A stretch of DNA of 64,000 nt, taken from Bradyrhizobium sp. SSBR45G. Lineage in GTDB: Bacteria; Pseudomonadota; Alphaproteobacteria; Rhizobiales; Xanthobacteraceae. The DNA is taken from the NCBI RefSeq assembly GCF_030159255.1, contig NZ_BSCT01000003.1, positions 310,001 through 374,000 on the forward strand. Reading direction: 5' to 3'. A program made the translations under genes and the position numbers. Numbering within the stretch: the stretch's first letter is position 1; every line of letters begins with the position of its first letter. This document shows, one piece after another, positions 33,674 through 42,910 of this stretch. Under the pieces are notes generated by a model. The model saw nothing but the letters and a program-made list of their open reading frames with translations. It did no database searches and had not been told where the DNA came from.

Positions 33674-33799
33674 GCGGCGCCCGCGCTGGCATGCTAGAGT
33701 GCGTGCGGCGGGCGGCTTGTCCGCTCCCAATCCTGGCGATGATCGCCGCGACGGCGCGTGCGCATGCGCCGGGTCGCAAGCGGGCGCAAATGAAGCGGC

Positions 33800-34672
33800 A
33801 TGGAACGTTGGCAGGTCATACGTTGGGGCATCGCTGCGTCCGTTCTCGCGCATTTTCTCATCGTCGGCGGGGCCGTGGTCTCGACCTCGGTGCGTCCCTT
33901 TGAGCTGCCCAAGAGTGACGAGATCGAGGTCAGCATCGTCGACGCTGACGAGCCGAAGAAGACGCCCGAGCCCGTCGCCACGCCGTCGCCATCGCCGTCC
34001 TCCGAGCTGACCCTGCCGCAGCCGTTCCCGAGCGCCTCACCGGCGGCCGCCGCGCCGCCTGCGGCGCCACAGCCCTCGCAGACGCCCCTGCGCGAGGCCA
34101 AGCAGCCGCAGACCTCGCCTTCACCCGAGCAGCCCCAGCCAACCCCAACTCAATCGCCCAGGGCCGCGAAGAAGTCGGAGGCGAAGGCCGAGGCCAAGCT
34201 TGCTGCCAGGCCCGCGCCGTCGCCGCTGCCGGCTCCCGCGCCGAGCTACGTGCCGCCCGAGCCGGACCTCACGGTGAAATATGGCGTCATGCTCGGTCTG
34301 CCGGCGCCGCTGCCGCTGGCGAGCGGCCCGGACGACGGCAAGGACACCGGGGCGATCGCGACCACGAACCTCGCGGCCAATCTCGAGTCGGTCCTGCGGC
34401 AGCGGGTCCGGAGCTGCGCGCGCCCGTCGGCGTCGATGTCCCCCAACGATCGCGTTCTGGTCAGGCTGCGATTCGCGATGAGCCCCGATGGCAGGCTGGC
34501 GACGGAGCCGGAGGTGATCGAGGTCGTCTCGGCGTCGAAGGCTGCCCAGCTGAAAGAGAGCGCGGTGCAGGCCTTGAACGCCTGCCAGCCTTATTCGATG
34601 CTGCCGCCGGATCGATACAACGAGTGGAAAGTCATCGAAATGTCGTTCACGCCGCAGGATTTCAGCCGCTGA
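33800..34672 (+). CDS. TonB/TolA-like periplasm-spanning protein
   Basis: A 290-aa protein with a single N-terminal membrane anchor (WGIAASVLAHFLIVGGAVVS, residues about 9-28), a long proline- and alanine-rich linker (residues about 50-155) and a C-terminal folded domain (VLRQRVRSCARP, VLVRLRFAMSPDGRLATEPEV). That is the plan of TonB and TolA energy transducers; the C-terminal domain resembles TolA/TonB_2. No exbBD or tolQR genes adjoin it. Role: probably transmitting force or bridging the envelope. Confidence 0.75.
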   Translation: MERWQVIRWGIAASVLAHFLIVGGAVVSTSVRPFELPKSDEIEVSIVDADEPKKTPEPVATPSPSPSSELTLPQPFPSASPAAAAPPAAPQPSQTPLREAKQPQTSPSPEQPQPTPTQSPRAAKKSEAKAEAKLAARPAPSPLPAPAPSYVPPEPDLTVKYGVMLGLPAPLPLASGPDDGKDTGAIATTNLAANLESVLRQRVRSCARPSASMSPNDRVLVRLRFAMSPDGRLATEPEVIEVVSASKAAQLKESAVQALNACQPYSMLPPDRYNEWKVIEMSFTPQDFSR

Positions 34673-34829
34673 CCCGGCGGTGCATGCGCGCGCGCCGCCA
34701 GCTCAGCGGCACACCGGGACAATGTCGCTGTCGACGCAGCGGCCGCTGATCCTGTATGCGTCCGCGACAGCAAGGCCGCGGATGACGATGAGCGGCCCAC
34801 ACACGCCTTGAGCTCGGAGACGGTTCGAC

Positions 34830-35489
34830 ATGACGCTGAAGCTGGTGATCGGCAACAAGAACTATTCCTCATGGTCGATGCGGCCGTGGCTGGCGCTGCG
34901 CGGCTGCGACATCGCCTTCGAGGAGATCGTGATTCCTCTCTACACCAGCGATCCCGCCGACAAGGCGCGGATCCTCAAGCATTCTCCCGCCGGCAAGGTG
35001 CCGATCCTGATCGATGGCGCGGTGACGGTGTGGGATTCGCTCGCCATCATCGAATATCTCGCCGAGCGTTTTCCCGAGGCCGCGCTGTGGCCGGCCGACG
35101 CGGCGGCGCGTGCGCAGGCGCGATCGGTCTCGGCCGAGATGCATTCGGGCTTCCAGGCGCTGCGCAACGAGTGTCCGATGAACCTGCACCGCGAGATCAG
35201 GCCGGTGGAGCTGTCCGCCGACGCCAAGGCCAACATCGCCCGGGTCGAGGACATCTGGCGCGACTGCCGGGCCAGCTTTGGGGCCGGCGGCCCGTTCCTG
35301 TTCGGCCGCTTCAGCGGGGCGGACGCGATGTTCGCGCCGGTCGTGACGCGCTTCCACAGCTTCGCGGTCCCGGTGTCAGCCGAGACCCGAGCCTATATGG
35401 ACACGATGATGGCGATGCCCGCCTTCGCGGCCTGGGTGAGGGACGGCCTGGCCGAGACGTGGATCATCGACCGGGTCGAGAAGGTCTGA
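34830..35489 (+). CDS. Glutathione S-transferase family protein
   Basis: A 219-aa GST. The N-terminal thioredoxin-like domain has NYSSWSMRPWLAL (Ser/Tyr glutathione-contact region) and the cis-Pro motif GKVPILIDG followed by VWDSLAIIEYLAE. The all-helical C-terminal domain is complete, with GPFLFGRFSGADAMFAPVV. It resembles bacterial GSTs annotated for stress or maleylacetoacetate-type reactions; substrate not known. Confidence 0.93.
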   Translation: MTLKLVIGNKNYSSWSMRPWLALRGCDIAFEEIVIPLYTSDPADKARILKHSPAGKVPILIDGAVTVWDSLAIIEYLAERFPEAALWPADAAARAQARSVSAEMHSGFQALRNECPMNLHREIRPVELSADAKANIARVEDIWRDCRASFGAGGPFLFGRFSGADAMFAPVVTRFHSFAVPVSAETRAYMDTMMAMPAFAAWVRDGLAETWIIDRVEKV

Positions 35490-35572
35490 CCGCGGAAGAT
35501 CCCGCGCAACCTTGACGCGGCCGCCCCGGCGCGGTCCTCTGAGCGCTGAGATCTCAGTCACGGGAGCCTTCG

Positions 35573-35941
35573 ATGGGACTGTTCGATACGCTGCGCAACT
35601 CCGGGGCGCTCCAGGGCGCCCTGGGACAGCTGGAAGCGGCCGTGCTGCCGGTGGTGCTCAAGGAGGTGCTCGGCCAGGACGGGCAGGGCGGCCTGAATGC
35701 CATCGTGGCCAAGCTCGAGCAGGCCGGGTTGGGTGCCGAGGTCAAGTCCTGGCTCGGCAACGGCCAGAACCTCCCGATCTCCGCCGAGCAGTTGCAGGCG
35801 GTGCTGGGCAGCGATGTCGTCAGGCAGCTGGCCGCGCGCTTCAACGTGCCGGTGGACCAGCTGTCGAAAATCCTGGCTGAACAGCTGCCGCTGGCGATCG
35901 ACCACGCAAGCCCCGACGGCAAGCTGCCGCATTCGGCCTGA
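35573..35941 (+). CDS. YidB family (DUF937) protein
   Basis: A 122-aa protein matching the YidB family: starts MGLFDTLRNSGALQGALG, then VLPVVLKEVLGQ, GGLNAIVAKLEQAGLG and SWLGNGQNLPISAEQLQAVLG, a repeated helix pattern typical of DUF937. The function is unknown. GGGAGCC precedes the ATG. No membrane segment. Confidence 0.88.
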   Translation: MGLFDTLRNSGALQGALGQLEAAVLPVVLKEVLGQDGQGGLNAIVAKLEQAGLGAEVKSWLGNGQNLPISAEQLQAVLGSDVVRQLAARFNVPVDQLSKILAEQLPLAIDHASPDGKLPHSA

Positions 35942-36137
35942 GCGGAAACCTGCCGGCCCCCGCCGGAACCGGTTCGACTATGGTATCCCGCTGATAGAGC
36001 AGCCGAATTGCGAATTTCCTATCTGAGGCCGCTGGCCAGCGCCGGCGGCTTCATGCTATAAGACGCCATGTTTTCAGTTACGCCGGCCCGGGCAGCGGGA
36101 CCAGGGGCTCCTGCCGGCATGCGAGCAGGAGAGGGCG

Positions 36138-36329
36138 TTGAAACATAAGTTTCCCATTGGAACGACAGTCTATTTTACCGCGAGCAACGTGTCTCGCCCG
36201 GCGGCCAGTGGCACCTACGAGATCATCCGTCAGCTGCCGACGGAAGGCGACGACTGCCAGTACCGGATCAAAAGCTCGACGGAAGCCTTTGAGCGGGTTG
36301 CCAGAGAGAGCCAATTGGCCTTGTCTTGA
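36138..36329 (+). CDS. Small conserved hypothetical protein, TTG start
   Basis: A 63-aa protein beginning with TTG, supported by a strong AGGAGAGGG ribosome site about four bases upstream and by the absence of any other start. The sequence (HKFPIGTTVYFTASNV, TYEIIRQLPTEG, YRIKSSTEAFERVARESQL) looks like the small SH3-barrel-like hypothetical proteins common in rhizobia. No membrane segment or metal motif. Function unknown. Confidence 0.72.
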   Translation: MKHKFPIGTTVYFTASNVSRPAASGTYEIIRQLPTEGDDCQYRIKSSTEAFERVARESQLALS

Positions 36330-36659
36330 GCGGGCCGGCTGCGCGCATGCCGGTCGCCCGAAGCGATGGTGCGCCGGCTGATTCTGCTGGTTTGGATCGA
36401 GGAAGGAGAAGCCGCAATCGCCACGGGGCTGACAGCCTCTGGGGCGAGGGTCTTGGAAGTGTTGCGCGATCCCTTTGGGGATAGCGGGTAGCTTCACACC
36501 ATCCTGTGCCCGCAAGGCACATGGAATCGTCGTATTGTCGTGGGGTGGGGCGGTCAGAGATTTGGGTGGTCATTTGAATTTGGTGATCGTTTCACGGGCG
36601 GCCCTTGCCGGGACGCCATCGGGGCCGTTGTCGTGGGCCCGCGTCAGGAATCAGCGCGC
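36330..36659. other. Spacer without recognisable feature
   Basis: About 330 bases between two + strand genes. I see no convincing protein, terminator or repeat. Composition is locally GT-rich around 36535-36575. The promoter of the following membrane protein is presumably here. Confidence 0.5.
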
Positions 36660-37652
36660 ATGAATTCCACTTTGCCCTCGTCATTCGACCAGCTCCTGAA
36701 CTCGCCGTCGTTTCCGATGTGGCTCACCGTGGCCGCGGCCGGCTTCTTTGCCTTGATCGTCCTGATCACGCTGCTCCGGGCCGAGAAGTCCGTTGCCAAC
36801 GGCGCGCTGACCGTGATCACGCTGCTTGCGGTCGGAATCGCGGTCGCCTCGATGATGCGCAGCCAGGACGCCTTGCAGCGGGGCGGCAATGGCGATCCCG
36901 CGACGACCGCCTCGATCGGCCTCTCACCGCCGGCTCTGGCCTGCATCGATGACCTCGCCGGCGACCTCGTGCTGTCGAATTGCGAGAGGGGCCTGTTCGG
37001 ATCGGCCGAGATGACGGCGGCCGCCGTGAGCTATGCGGCGGGGATACTGACCCGGCTGTCCCAGGCCGGCGACCTCGCCAACGCCAACAAGGTGATGACA
37101 GCGGAGCTGCTGGCGCTGCGCCGGGCCGTCGAGCGCGATCGCTACGGGCTGATGGCCTATGTGCTGCTGACGCGCGACCGCTGCACGCCCAATGATTGCG
37201 TGATGTTCCGCGCGGTGGCCGACCGCCAGCAGCTGGTCAACAACATGGAGGGGCGGACCTATGAGGGGCTGGTGACGCGCTACGCCTCGCAGTGGAATGC
37301 GCCGCCGTCGGCCGTGCAAGCCCAGCCGGCGGCCGGCACCTTTGCCGGCCTTGCGCCGTCGGCGCCGCCCGGCAAGCCGACCAATGCGGAGTTCCCCAGC
37401 TCGGCCAACACCCCGCCGGTCAGCATCATGAACCCCGAGCCGACGGCTTCGACGCGTTCGGTTGCGCCCGCGGCGCCGAAGCCGCCGACCCAGCTCGCGC
37501 CGGCCGCTGCAGCGCCGCCAAGTGTCACGGCCAGCCATGCCCAGGCTCCGCCGGCCGCCGCAGCCAAGAAGGCGGCCGCGCCGAGGACGAAGCCCGCGGC
37601 GGCCGCGCCGCAGGCCGCGCCTGACGCCGCTGAGCCGGCCAACAACGAGTAG
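36660..37652 (+). CDS. Hypothetical membrane-anchored protein with Pro/Ala-rich tail
   Basis: A 330-aa protein with two N-terminal membrane segments (MWLTVAAAGFFALIVLITLL and ALTVITLLAVGIAVASM, residues about 18-60), a folded middle domain (residues about 90-215, with paired cysteines in CIDDLAGDLVLSNCERGLFG and CTPNDC) and a long disordered Ala/Pro tail. The cysteine pairs suggest a periplasmic disulfide-bonded domain. I do not recognise the family function. The start is MNSTLPSSFDQLL; the longer upstream frame is not protein-like. Confidence 0.75.
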   Translation: MNSTLPSSFDQLLNSPSFPMWLTVAAAGFFALIVLITLLRAEKSVANGALTVITLLAVGIAVASMMRSQDALQRGGNGDPATTASIGLSPPALACIDDLAGDLVLSNCERGLFGSAEMTAAAVSYAAGILTRLSQAGDLANANKVMTAELLALRRAVERDRYGLMAYVLLTRDRCTPNDCVMFRAVADRQQLVNNMEGRTYEGLVTRYASQWNAPPSAVQAQPAAGTFAGLAPSAPPGKPTNAEFPSSANTPPVSIMNPEPTASTRSVAPAAPKPPTQLAPAAAAPPSVTASHAQAPPAAAAKKAAAPRTKPAAAAPQAAPDAAEPANNE

Positions 37653-37675
37653 AATGCGTTGATCGAACCGCCATC

Positions 37676-38116
37676 ATGCCCCTGAATCTGATCAAGCTGG
37701 CCGTCGGCTGTGAGTCGGTCAAAGAGCTGAAAGAGTGGATCGCCGAGCGTATGCTCGCGGCCAAGAAGAAGGGGCTGCCGCAGCAGCACGTCCATGTCAC
37801 GCGCATGATGCCGAAGCGGGTGGAGGACATCCTCGCCGGCGGCTCGCTGTACTGGGTGATTCGCGGCGAGGTCGCCGCGCGCGAGAAGATCACAGGCCTC
37901 GAGCCGTTCCGCGACGGCGACGGCATCGGCCGCTGCCGCATCATCATGCAGCCTAAGGTGATCGCGGTGTCGCCGCGGCCGATGCGCCCGTTCCAGGGCT
38001 GGCGCTATCTCAGCGCAGAGGACGCGCCGGCCGATCTCGGCAAGGCCAGCGCGGCCAGCGTCGAAGCGATGCCCGAGCCGCTGCGCCGGGAACTGCGGGA
38101 TCTCGGGTTGTTGTAG
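37676..38116 (+). CDS. DUF1489 family protein
   Basis: A 146-aa protein belonging to the alphaproteobacterial DUF1489 family: NLIKLAVGCESVKELKEW at the start, HVTRMMPKRVEDILAGGSLYWVI in the middle, and RPFQGWRYLSAEDAP near the end. Members are around 140 aa and have no assigned function. It starts 23 bases after the preceding gene and may be co-transcribed with it. Confidence 0.9.
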   Translation: MPLNLIKLAVGCESVKELKEWIAERMLAAKKKGLPQQHVHVTRMMPKRVEDILAGGSLYWVIRGEVAAREKITGLEPFRDGDGIGRCRIIMQPKVIAVSPRPMRPFQGWRYLSAEDAPADLGKASAASVEAMPEPLRRELRDLGLL

Positions 38117-38200
38117 CGGCTCATTGGCGTGAGCAACGCGCCATAAAGGCACTTCTGCCTCCACAGCAGGGCCAATGCATCATCCGCGCGGCGCCAGTTG

Positions 38201-38365
38201 CTGCGCCCTCTCCCCTTGCGGGAGAGGGCATGTAGGACAGTGCAACACGTGCGCTGGGGTGAGGGGTATCTCTCCACGAGCGCGAGGCGTGGATAGATAC
38301 CCCTCACCCAACCGAGCGGGCCGAGAGGCCGTACATGCCCTCTCCCGCAAGGGGAGAGGGCGCAG
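38201..38365. repeat. Large inverted repeat with perfect 34-bp arms
   Basis: Arms 38201-38234 and 38332-38365 are exact reverse complements. Inside them a second pair (38257-38278 and 38288-38309) matches at 21 of 22 positions, so almost the whole 165 bases folds back on itself. Each outer arm also contains a smaller palindrome (CCCTCTCC/GGAGAGGG type). It occupies the 322-base spacer between convergent DUF1489 and panC genes. It looks like a miniature repeat element or double terminator; similar CCCTCTCCC-bearing units are common in Bradyrhizobium spacers (from memory). Confidence 0.75.
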
Positions 38366-38438
38366 TCACTGGCAAGGCGCAGTCGTTTCATCCGACTGGT
38401 TCTGGTTCCGGCGCTCGTGAGGCTTTCCCTCGGAAGTC

Positions 38439-39290
38439 TCACCCCGCGATATTGTCGATCAAGCGCGTGGTTCCGATCCTGGCTGCAACCAGGATCCGCC
38501 TCGGGCCGGACTCGGTCGGGGCGATCGGCGCCAGCGTCTCGGCGTGGCGGACCTCGAGATAGTCCAGGGTGAAGCCCGCGTCGGTGATCTCAGCTGCGCC
38601 GTCACGGACCGCGCGCTGCATGTCGTCGCCGGCGCGCAGCCGCTGCGCCAGTTGCTTCAGCACACGATGCAGCGTCGGCGCGGCCTGCCGCTCGTCTGCA
38701 CCGAGATAGACATTGCGCGAGGACATCGCGAGCCCGTCACGTTCGCGCACCGTACGCGAGCCGACGACACGGACGCCGAGATCGAGGTCGCGCGCCATCT
38801 GCGCGACGACGCGGAGCTGCTGATAGTCCTTCTCGCCGAAGATCGCGACGTCGGGCCGGCATTGCGTGAACAGCTTGGCGACCACGGTGGCAACGCCGCC
38901 GAAGAAGTGCGGACGGAAGCGATCCTCCAGACCGGCCAGCGCCGCGCCTTCCGGAACGATCCGAGTCGCGAAGCCGTCCGGATACATCGCCTTCGCGTCG
39001 GGGTGCCAGATCAGATCGACGCGCTCGGCGCTGAGCTTTGCAACATCCTCCTTCCAGGTACGCGGGTAGGAGCCGAAATCCTCCGTCGGCGCGAACTGAG
39101 TCGGGTTGACGAAGATCGACACGACGACCTTGTCGGCGCGGCGCTTCGCCAGGCGAACGAGCGAGATGTGGCCTTCATGCAGCGCGCCCATGGTCGGCAC
39201 CAGCGCGATGCTGGCTTTTCGCGTGCGCAAGGTATCGAGCTCGCGGCGGAGGGCGGTAACGGTGCGGGCGATGCGCGGATGTCGTGACAT
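38439..39290 (-). CDS. panC: Pantoate--beta-alanine ligase
   Basis: The 283-aa enzyme joins pantoate and beta-alanine using ATP to give pantothenate. All signature blocks are present: [14 protein letters not shown] (HIGH-like ATP motif), [35 protein letters not shown] and [11 protein letters not shown] (KMSKS-like). Length is standard. No panB or panD gene adjoins it. It is divergent from mipZ. Confidence 0.97.
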   Translation of the reverse strand: MSRHPRIARTVTALRRELDTLRTRKASIALVPTMGALHEGHISLVRLAKRRADKVVVSIFVNPTQFAPTEDFGSYPRTWKEDVAKLSAERVDLIWHPDAKAMYPDGFATRIVPEGAALAGLEDRFRPHFFGGVATVVAKLFTQCRPDVAIFGEKDYQQLRVVAQMARDLDLGVRVVGSRTVRERDGLAMSSRNVYLGADERQAAPTLHRVLKQLAQRLRAGDDMQRAVRDGAAEITDAGFTLDYLEVRHAETLAPIAPTESGPRRILVAARIGTTRLIDNIAG

Positions 39291-39551
39291 TTTTGCTCGA
39301 TCTCACAGCGAAAAATCGCGGTTCTTCTGTTCGGCCTTGACGCTTCTGCGACCGTCCTTAACAAGGGCGAGGCACACCGCTCAGCCTACTTGAATACGCC
39401 TGTTAGCACAGCTCCGCATCACTTGCGGAGTTGGTAAACGCACGCGCCAAGTAGTAGCGGAGGAAGCGTCCCCCGTGGATTCACGATGATGATGCATTTC
39501 ACTTGACCGCAGACGACCGTGACTCGAAGATGATCGTAAGGGGTCGAAAAC

Positions 39552-40475
39552 ATGCTGGTGCAGACTAGCCAAGGACAATCGGGCTCGGCCCACGTGGTTG
39601 TGCTTGGAAACGAGAAGGGCGGGTCGGGCAAGTCGACCACCGCCCTGCACATTGCCGTGGCACTTCTCAAGGCTGGCCAGCGCGTCGCCACCATCGATCT
39701 CGACTGCCGCCAGCAGAGCTTCACGCACTACATCAACAACCGCAGCGCCTGGGCGCGCCGCACCGGCCTGCGCCTCGAGCTGCCGACTCACTACTGCATC
39801 CAGCTCGGCCAGACGATGCAGATCGACGAGAACGAGAACACCGAGTTCCAGCAGTTCATGGAGGCGGTGAGCGCGGTCGAACGGTCGTTCGATTTCATCG
39901 TCATCGATACGCCCGGCAACGACAGCTATCTGATGCGGCTGGCGCATTCGATGGCCGATACGCTGGTGACCCCGATCAACGACAGCTTCCTCGACTTCGA
40001 CGTGCTGGGAACGGTCGATGCCGCGACCTATGCGGTGACCGGTGAGAGCCACTATGCGGAGATGGTGCGCGACGTCCGGCGCAAGCGCCGCCAGGTCGAT
40101 GGCGCCATGACCGACTGGATCGTGGTCCGCAACCGGCTGTCGATGCTGGGGTCGCGCAACAAGCAGCTGGTCGCCGAAGGGCTGAAGGATCTGTCGCTGC
40201 GGCTCGGCTTTCGCGCCATCGACGGCTTCGCCGAGCGCGTCGTCTATCGCGAGTTCTTCCCGCGCGGGCTGACCGCGCTGGACGACATCGACGAGGCGAC
40301 CCTGGGCACGCGCCCCAATCTCGGCCATGTCACGGCGCGCGAGGAAGTCACGACCCTGCTGCGCCAGCTCAAGCTGCCGCTCGACGAGCGCGGCCGCCGC
40401 CGCGCCGCCAACCGCGCCGAATGGTTCGCCCAGGTCGACAAGCCGCTCGATCTGCACGACATCATCAGCGCCTGA
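39552..40475 (+). CDS. mipZ: Division-plane positioning ATPase MipZ (ParA superfamily)
   Basis: A 307-aa deviant-Walker ParA-type ATPase: GNEKGGSGKSTTALHIA near residue 20 with the signature lysine, TIDLDCRQQSFTHYINNR as switch region and FIVIDTPGNDSYLMRLAH as Walker B-like block. In alphaproteobacteria MipZ binds the ParB-origin complex and forms a gradient that blocks FtsZ away from midcell. The region REFFPRGLTALDDIDEAT is characteristic of MipZ over ordinary ParA. It stands alone as in other alphaproteobacteria. Confidence 0.95.
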   Translation: MLVQTSQGQSGSAHVVVLGNEKGGSGKSTTALHIAVALLKAGQRVATIDLDCRQQSFTHYINNRSAWARRTGLRLELPTHYCIQLGQTMQIDENENTEFQQFMEAVSAVERSFDFIVIDTPGNDSYLMRLAHSMADTLVTPINDSFLDFDVLGTVDAATYAVTGESHYAEMVRDVRRKRRQVDGAMTDWIVVRNRLSMLGSRNKQLVAEGLKDLSLRLGFRAIDGFAERVVYREFFPRGLTALDDIDEATLGTRPNLGHVTAREEVTTLLRQLKLPLDERGRRRAANRAEWFAQVDKPLDLHDIISA

Positions 40476-40923
40476 GCCCGCTCTGCGCTCCGGGGCGGGG
40501 AAGTGTCCGCCGCCGCGAGTCCGCCCGGCCTGAGACATCGTGCGCCTTGAACCAGTGCCGGCGCGTTGGTTAACAATACGACCCAACACCATGACAATGG
40601 GTTCTGGCGATCGCCGCGACTCCGTCAATGGCCCCGGCCGGCGGCCGGATTTGTTGCAGGTCAAGACCGAGGCCGTATTTTTCGCTAGATTACCGTCAAA
40701 TTCATGACTGATTTGAACCCGACGTTCAGGGTTCAAGTCACATGGAAAGGGCCGGCGCGGGCCTATGCTGCACAGCAACTAGGTGCGCCGCACAACGAAC
40801 GGGCGATGAATACACAACATTTGGCCTTCCTGTCACAGCGCCGTTACATATACTAAACAGAACGGGTCACGAGAGTCTTGCAGGTTCCGAACTACCTTTG
40901 ATTGTAGCTCCCGAGGGACGAAC
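40476..40923. other. Spacer with one hairpin
   Basis: A 448-base stretch without a supported gene. The clearest feature is a 12-bp stem (one G-T pair) at 40709-40740: TGATTTGAACCC, loop GACGTTCA, GGGTTCAAGTCA. There is no T-run after it, so it is not a classic terminator; it may be an operator or an RNA hairpin upstream of the hydrolase gene. The half GGGTTCAAGTC resembles a tRNA T-arm but no tRNA can be folded around it. Confidence 0.5.
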
Positions 40924-41811
40924 ATGAAGCGTGGAATAACCGTCCTGTTGTCCGTCAGCATCCTGGCGGCCGTCGGCTACTTCACCGCGAGCAAGTGGGC
41001 GATCCGGCACGAGACCGTCCGGTTCTACGACGCCTCTCGCGACAATCGCCTCGTCGAGGTCTCCGTGGCCATCCGCCGCGACAAGGAGATGCAGGCCGAA
41101 GCCGGCATGATCAAGCTGCCGGTCGCGATCCTCAATCACGGCAACACCGTGAAGTTCACCGAGTATTCGTTCGTGGCCAACGTGTTTGCCGCGCGTGGCT
41201 ACATGGCGGTCAGCATCCAGCATGACCTGCCGACCGACCCGCCGATGGTGACCAAGGTTGGCGAGCCCTATGTCGGCCGGCTGCCGCAGATCCAGCGCGG
41301 CGTCGCCAACATCCGCTTTGCGGTCGAGCAGATGCGCCAGATCCAGCCGAATGCGGATTACGAGCACCTGACGATGGTCGGTCATTCGATGGGCGGCGAC
41401 ATCTCGATGTATTTCGCCAAGCAGTATCCGGACGACGTGAAGAAGGTCGTGACGCTCGACAATCTGCGCGTTCCGTTCGTCACGGAAGGCAAGTTCAAGA
41501 TCCTGTCGTTCCGCTCCAACGACCCGCAGTTCAAGACCGATCCTGGCGTCATCCCGGACAACGAGATCTGCGAGAAGGAAGGCATCACGGTCGTCAAGAC
41601 CGACTTCCAGCACAACGACATGCGTGACACCGGACCCGACGAGGCCAAGTCGTCGATCCAGGCCATGCTCGACAAGTTCCTCGCCGACAGCGACAGCTCG
41701 AGCGACATCGGGCCGGTCAAGGCCAAGACGCCGCTGCTCGATCCGGGCCCGGTGGCGCCCTATGCGCCGGTCGGCAAGACGGCGACGCCGGCGAAGCCGC
41801 TGACCCACTGA
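40924..41811 (+). CDS. Exported or membrane-anchored alpha/beta hydrolase
   Basis: A 295-aa protein with an N-terminal signal/anchor (ITVLLSVSILAAVGYFTA) and an alpha/beta-hydrolase core: nucleophile elbow MVGHSMGGD (Ser near residue 155), VAILNHGNTVKFTEYSFVANVFAARGY as the early strand-helix segment, and LDNLRVPF after the elbow. The catalytic His is probably in DFQHNDM. The tail from residue about 265 is Pro/Lys-rich. GAGGGACG precedes the ATG. Likely a periplasmic esterase or lipase of unknown substrate. Confidence 0.82.
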   Translation: MKRGITVLLSVSILAAVGYFTASKWAIRHETVRFYDASRDNRLVEVSVAIRRDKEMQAEAGMIKLPVAILNHGNTVKFTEYSFVANVFAARGYMAVSIQHDLPTDPPMVTKVGEPYVGRLPQIQRGVANIRFAVEQMRQIQPNADYEHLTMVGHSMGGDISMYFAKQYPDDVKKVVTLDNLRVPFVTEGKFKILSFRSNDPQFKTDPGVIPDNEICEKEGITVVKTDFQHNDMRDTGPDEAKSSIQAMLDKFLADSDSSSDIGPVKAKTPLLDPGPVAPYAPVGKTATPAKPLTH

Positions 41812-41955
41812 CCGCCCGCGCCGGAGGTCTCTCGGGTCAGCTGGGAGTGATGCCGAGGCCGCAGATCCGTTGCGCCATTCGTCGTGGCCGGATGCGCCGC
41901 CCGGTGCAGTGGCGCAGTTCATGCTTTTTGCTCCGACACGCCTTATATACGGCTG

Positions 41956-42672
41956 ATGACACTGATCGCTGGCGCCATTGCCGTCATCACCCTCTATCTG
42001 TTGCTGCAGATGTTCCGCGCGGCCAATCCGGCGGCGCTGGCGCGTGGCGTCAAGATGGCTGGAGGCGTCGGCTGCCTCGCGGTCGCGGCCTTCACCGGCC
42101 TGCGTGGCGAGCTGGTGGTGGCGATCCCGATCGGGCTGTTCGGGGCGGGGCTGTTGGGCTGGTCGCCGGACGGCCTCGGTCATGTCGGCAGCCTGTTCGG
42201 CCTGCGCGGGCCGCGGGCGTCCGGTCAGGGCTCGCGGATGAGCTCGCAGCTGATCGAGCTGACGCTCGATCCCCGCAGCGGCCAGCTTCAGGGCCGCTTC
42301 ATCGCCGGCGTCCATGCCGGCCAGCCTCTCGACGCGTTCGATCCGTCGCAGCTCGTGGCGATGCTGCCGGGCCTCGACGCCGACAGCAGCGCGCTACTTG
42401 AAACGTATCTGGACCGCCGGTTTCCCGCTTGGCGTCAGCACGCGCAGCGCGATGCGGCAGGGGGGGAGCGCCGCGCGGCGTCGAGCTCCAAAATGACGCA
42501 GGAGGAGGCCTATCAGATCCTTGGCCTGCAGCCGGGCGCGGGGCGCGACGAGATCGGGCGTGCCCACCGTGCGCTCATGAAGAAACTGCATCCCGACCAG
42601 GGGGGGTCGACGTATCTCGCCGCCCGGGTGAACGAGGCCAAGGATACTCTGCTTCGTACGCATCACGGCTAA
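41956..42672 (+). CDS. Membrane J-domain protein (DnaJ-like)
   Basis: A 238-aa protein with two N-terminal membrane segments (IAGAIAVITLYLLLQMF and a second around residues 30-65) and a C-terminal J domain (residues about 180-238) with the HPD motif at His212-Asp214 (ALMKKLHPDQGGS) and AYQILGLQPGA before it. This topology is like TIM14/DjlA-type membrane co-chaperones that recruit DnaK to a membrane substrate. The start is the ATG giving MTLIAGAIAV; the longer upstream frame has no ribosome site. Confidence 0.88.
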   Translation: MTLIAGAIAVITLYLLLQMFRAANPAALARGVKMAGGVGCLAVAAFTGLRGELVVAIPIGLFGAGLLGWSPDGLGHVGSLFGLRGPRASGQGSRMSSQLIELTLDPRSGQLQGRFIAGVHAGQPLDAFDPSQLVAMLPGLDADSSALLETYLDRRFPAWRQHAQRDAAGGERRAASSSKMTQEEAYQILGLQPGAGRDEIGRAHRALMKKLHPDQGGSTYLAARVNEAKDTLLRTHHG

Positions 42673-42850
42673 CTCCGGCAACGCCACCAACGCCACAAGA
42701 TCAGAACCTGCTGCCGCCGCGGCCTTAAATCGAGGTCCGCGGCATTCGCCGTTACACGGCGCGATCGTTCTTCATGGTGAAGAAGTTCTAGCGGCAAATC
42801 CTTGACGAGAGGTTTGCACTGGCCAGCCGCGGCATCGCGCGCGCTGCCCC

Positions 42851-42885
42851 AAATGAAAAGGCCCGCGCGTGTGTCGCGCGGGCCT
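42851..42885 (-). terminator. Rho-independent terminator of the D,D-carboxypeptidase gene
   Basis: An 11-bp perfect stem AGGCCCGCGCG/CGCGCGGGCCT (42859-42869 with 42875-42885, loop TGTGT). Read on the - strand it is followed by CTTTTCATTT, a T-rich tail, 25 bases beyond the stop codon of the gene at 42911. Confidence 0.85.
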
Positions 42886-42910
42886 CATCTTCGGCGGTGA
42901 TGCCGGTGAG

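Noticed and set aside
40713..40736. Possible tRNA fragment (GGGTTCAAGTC resembles a T-arm)
   Set aside because: No acceptor, D-arm or anticodon arm can be folded on either side; it is a simple symmetric hairpin.
39381..40778. Long - strand reading frame (465 codons) opposite mipZ
   Set aside because: It is antisense to mipZ, whose ParA motifs are clear, and its product is an arginine-rich shadow typical of high-GC third-frame openness.
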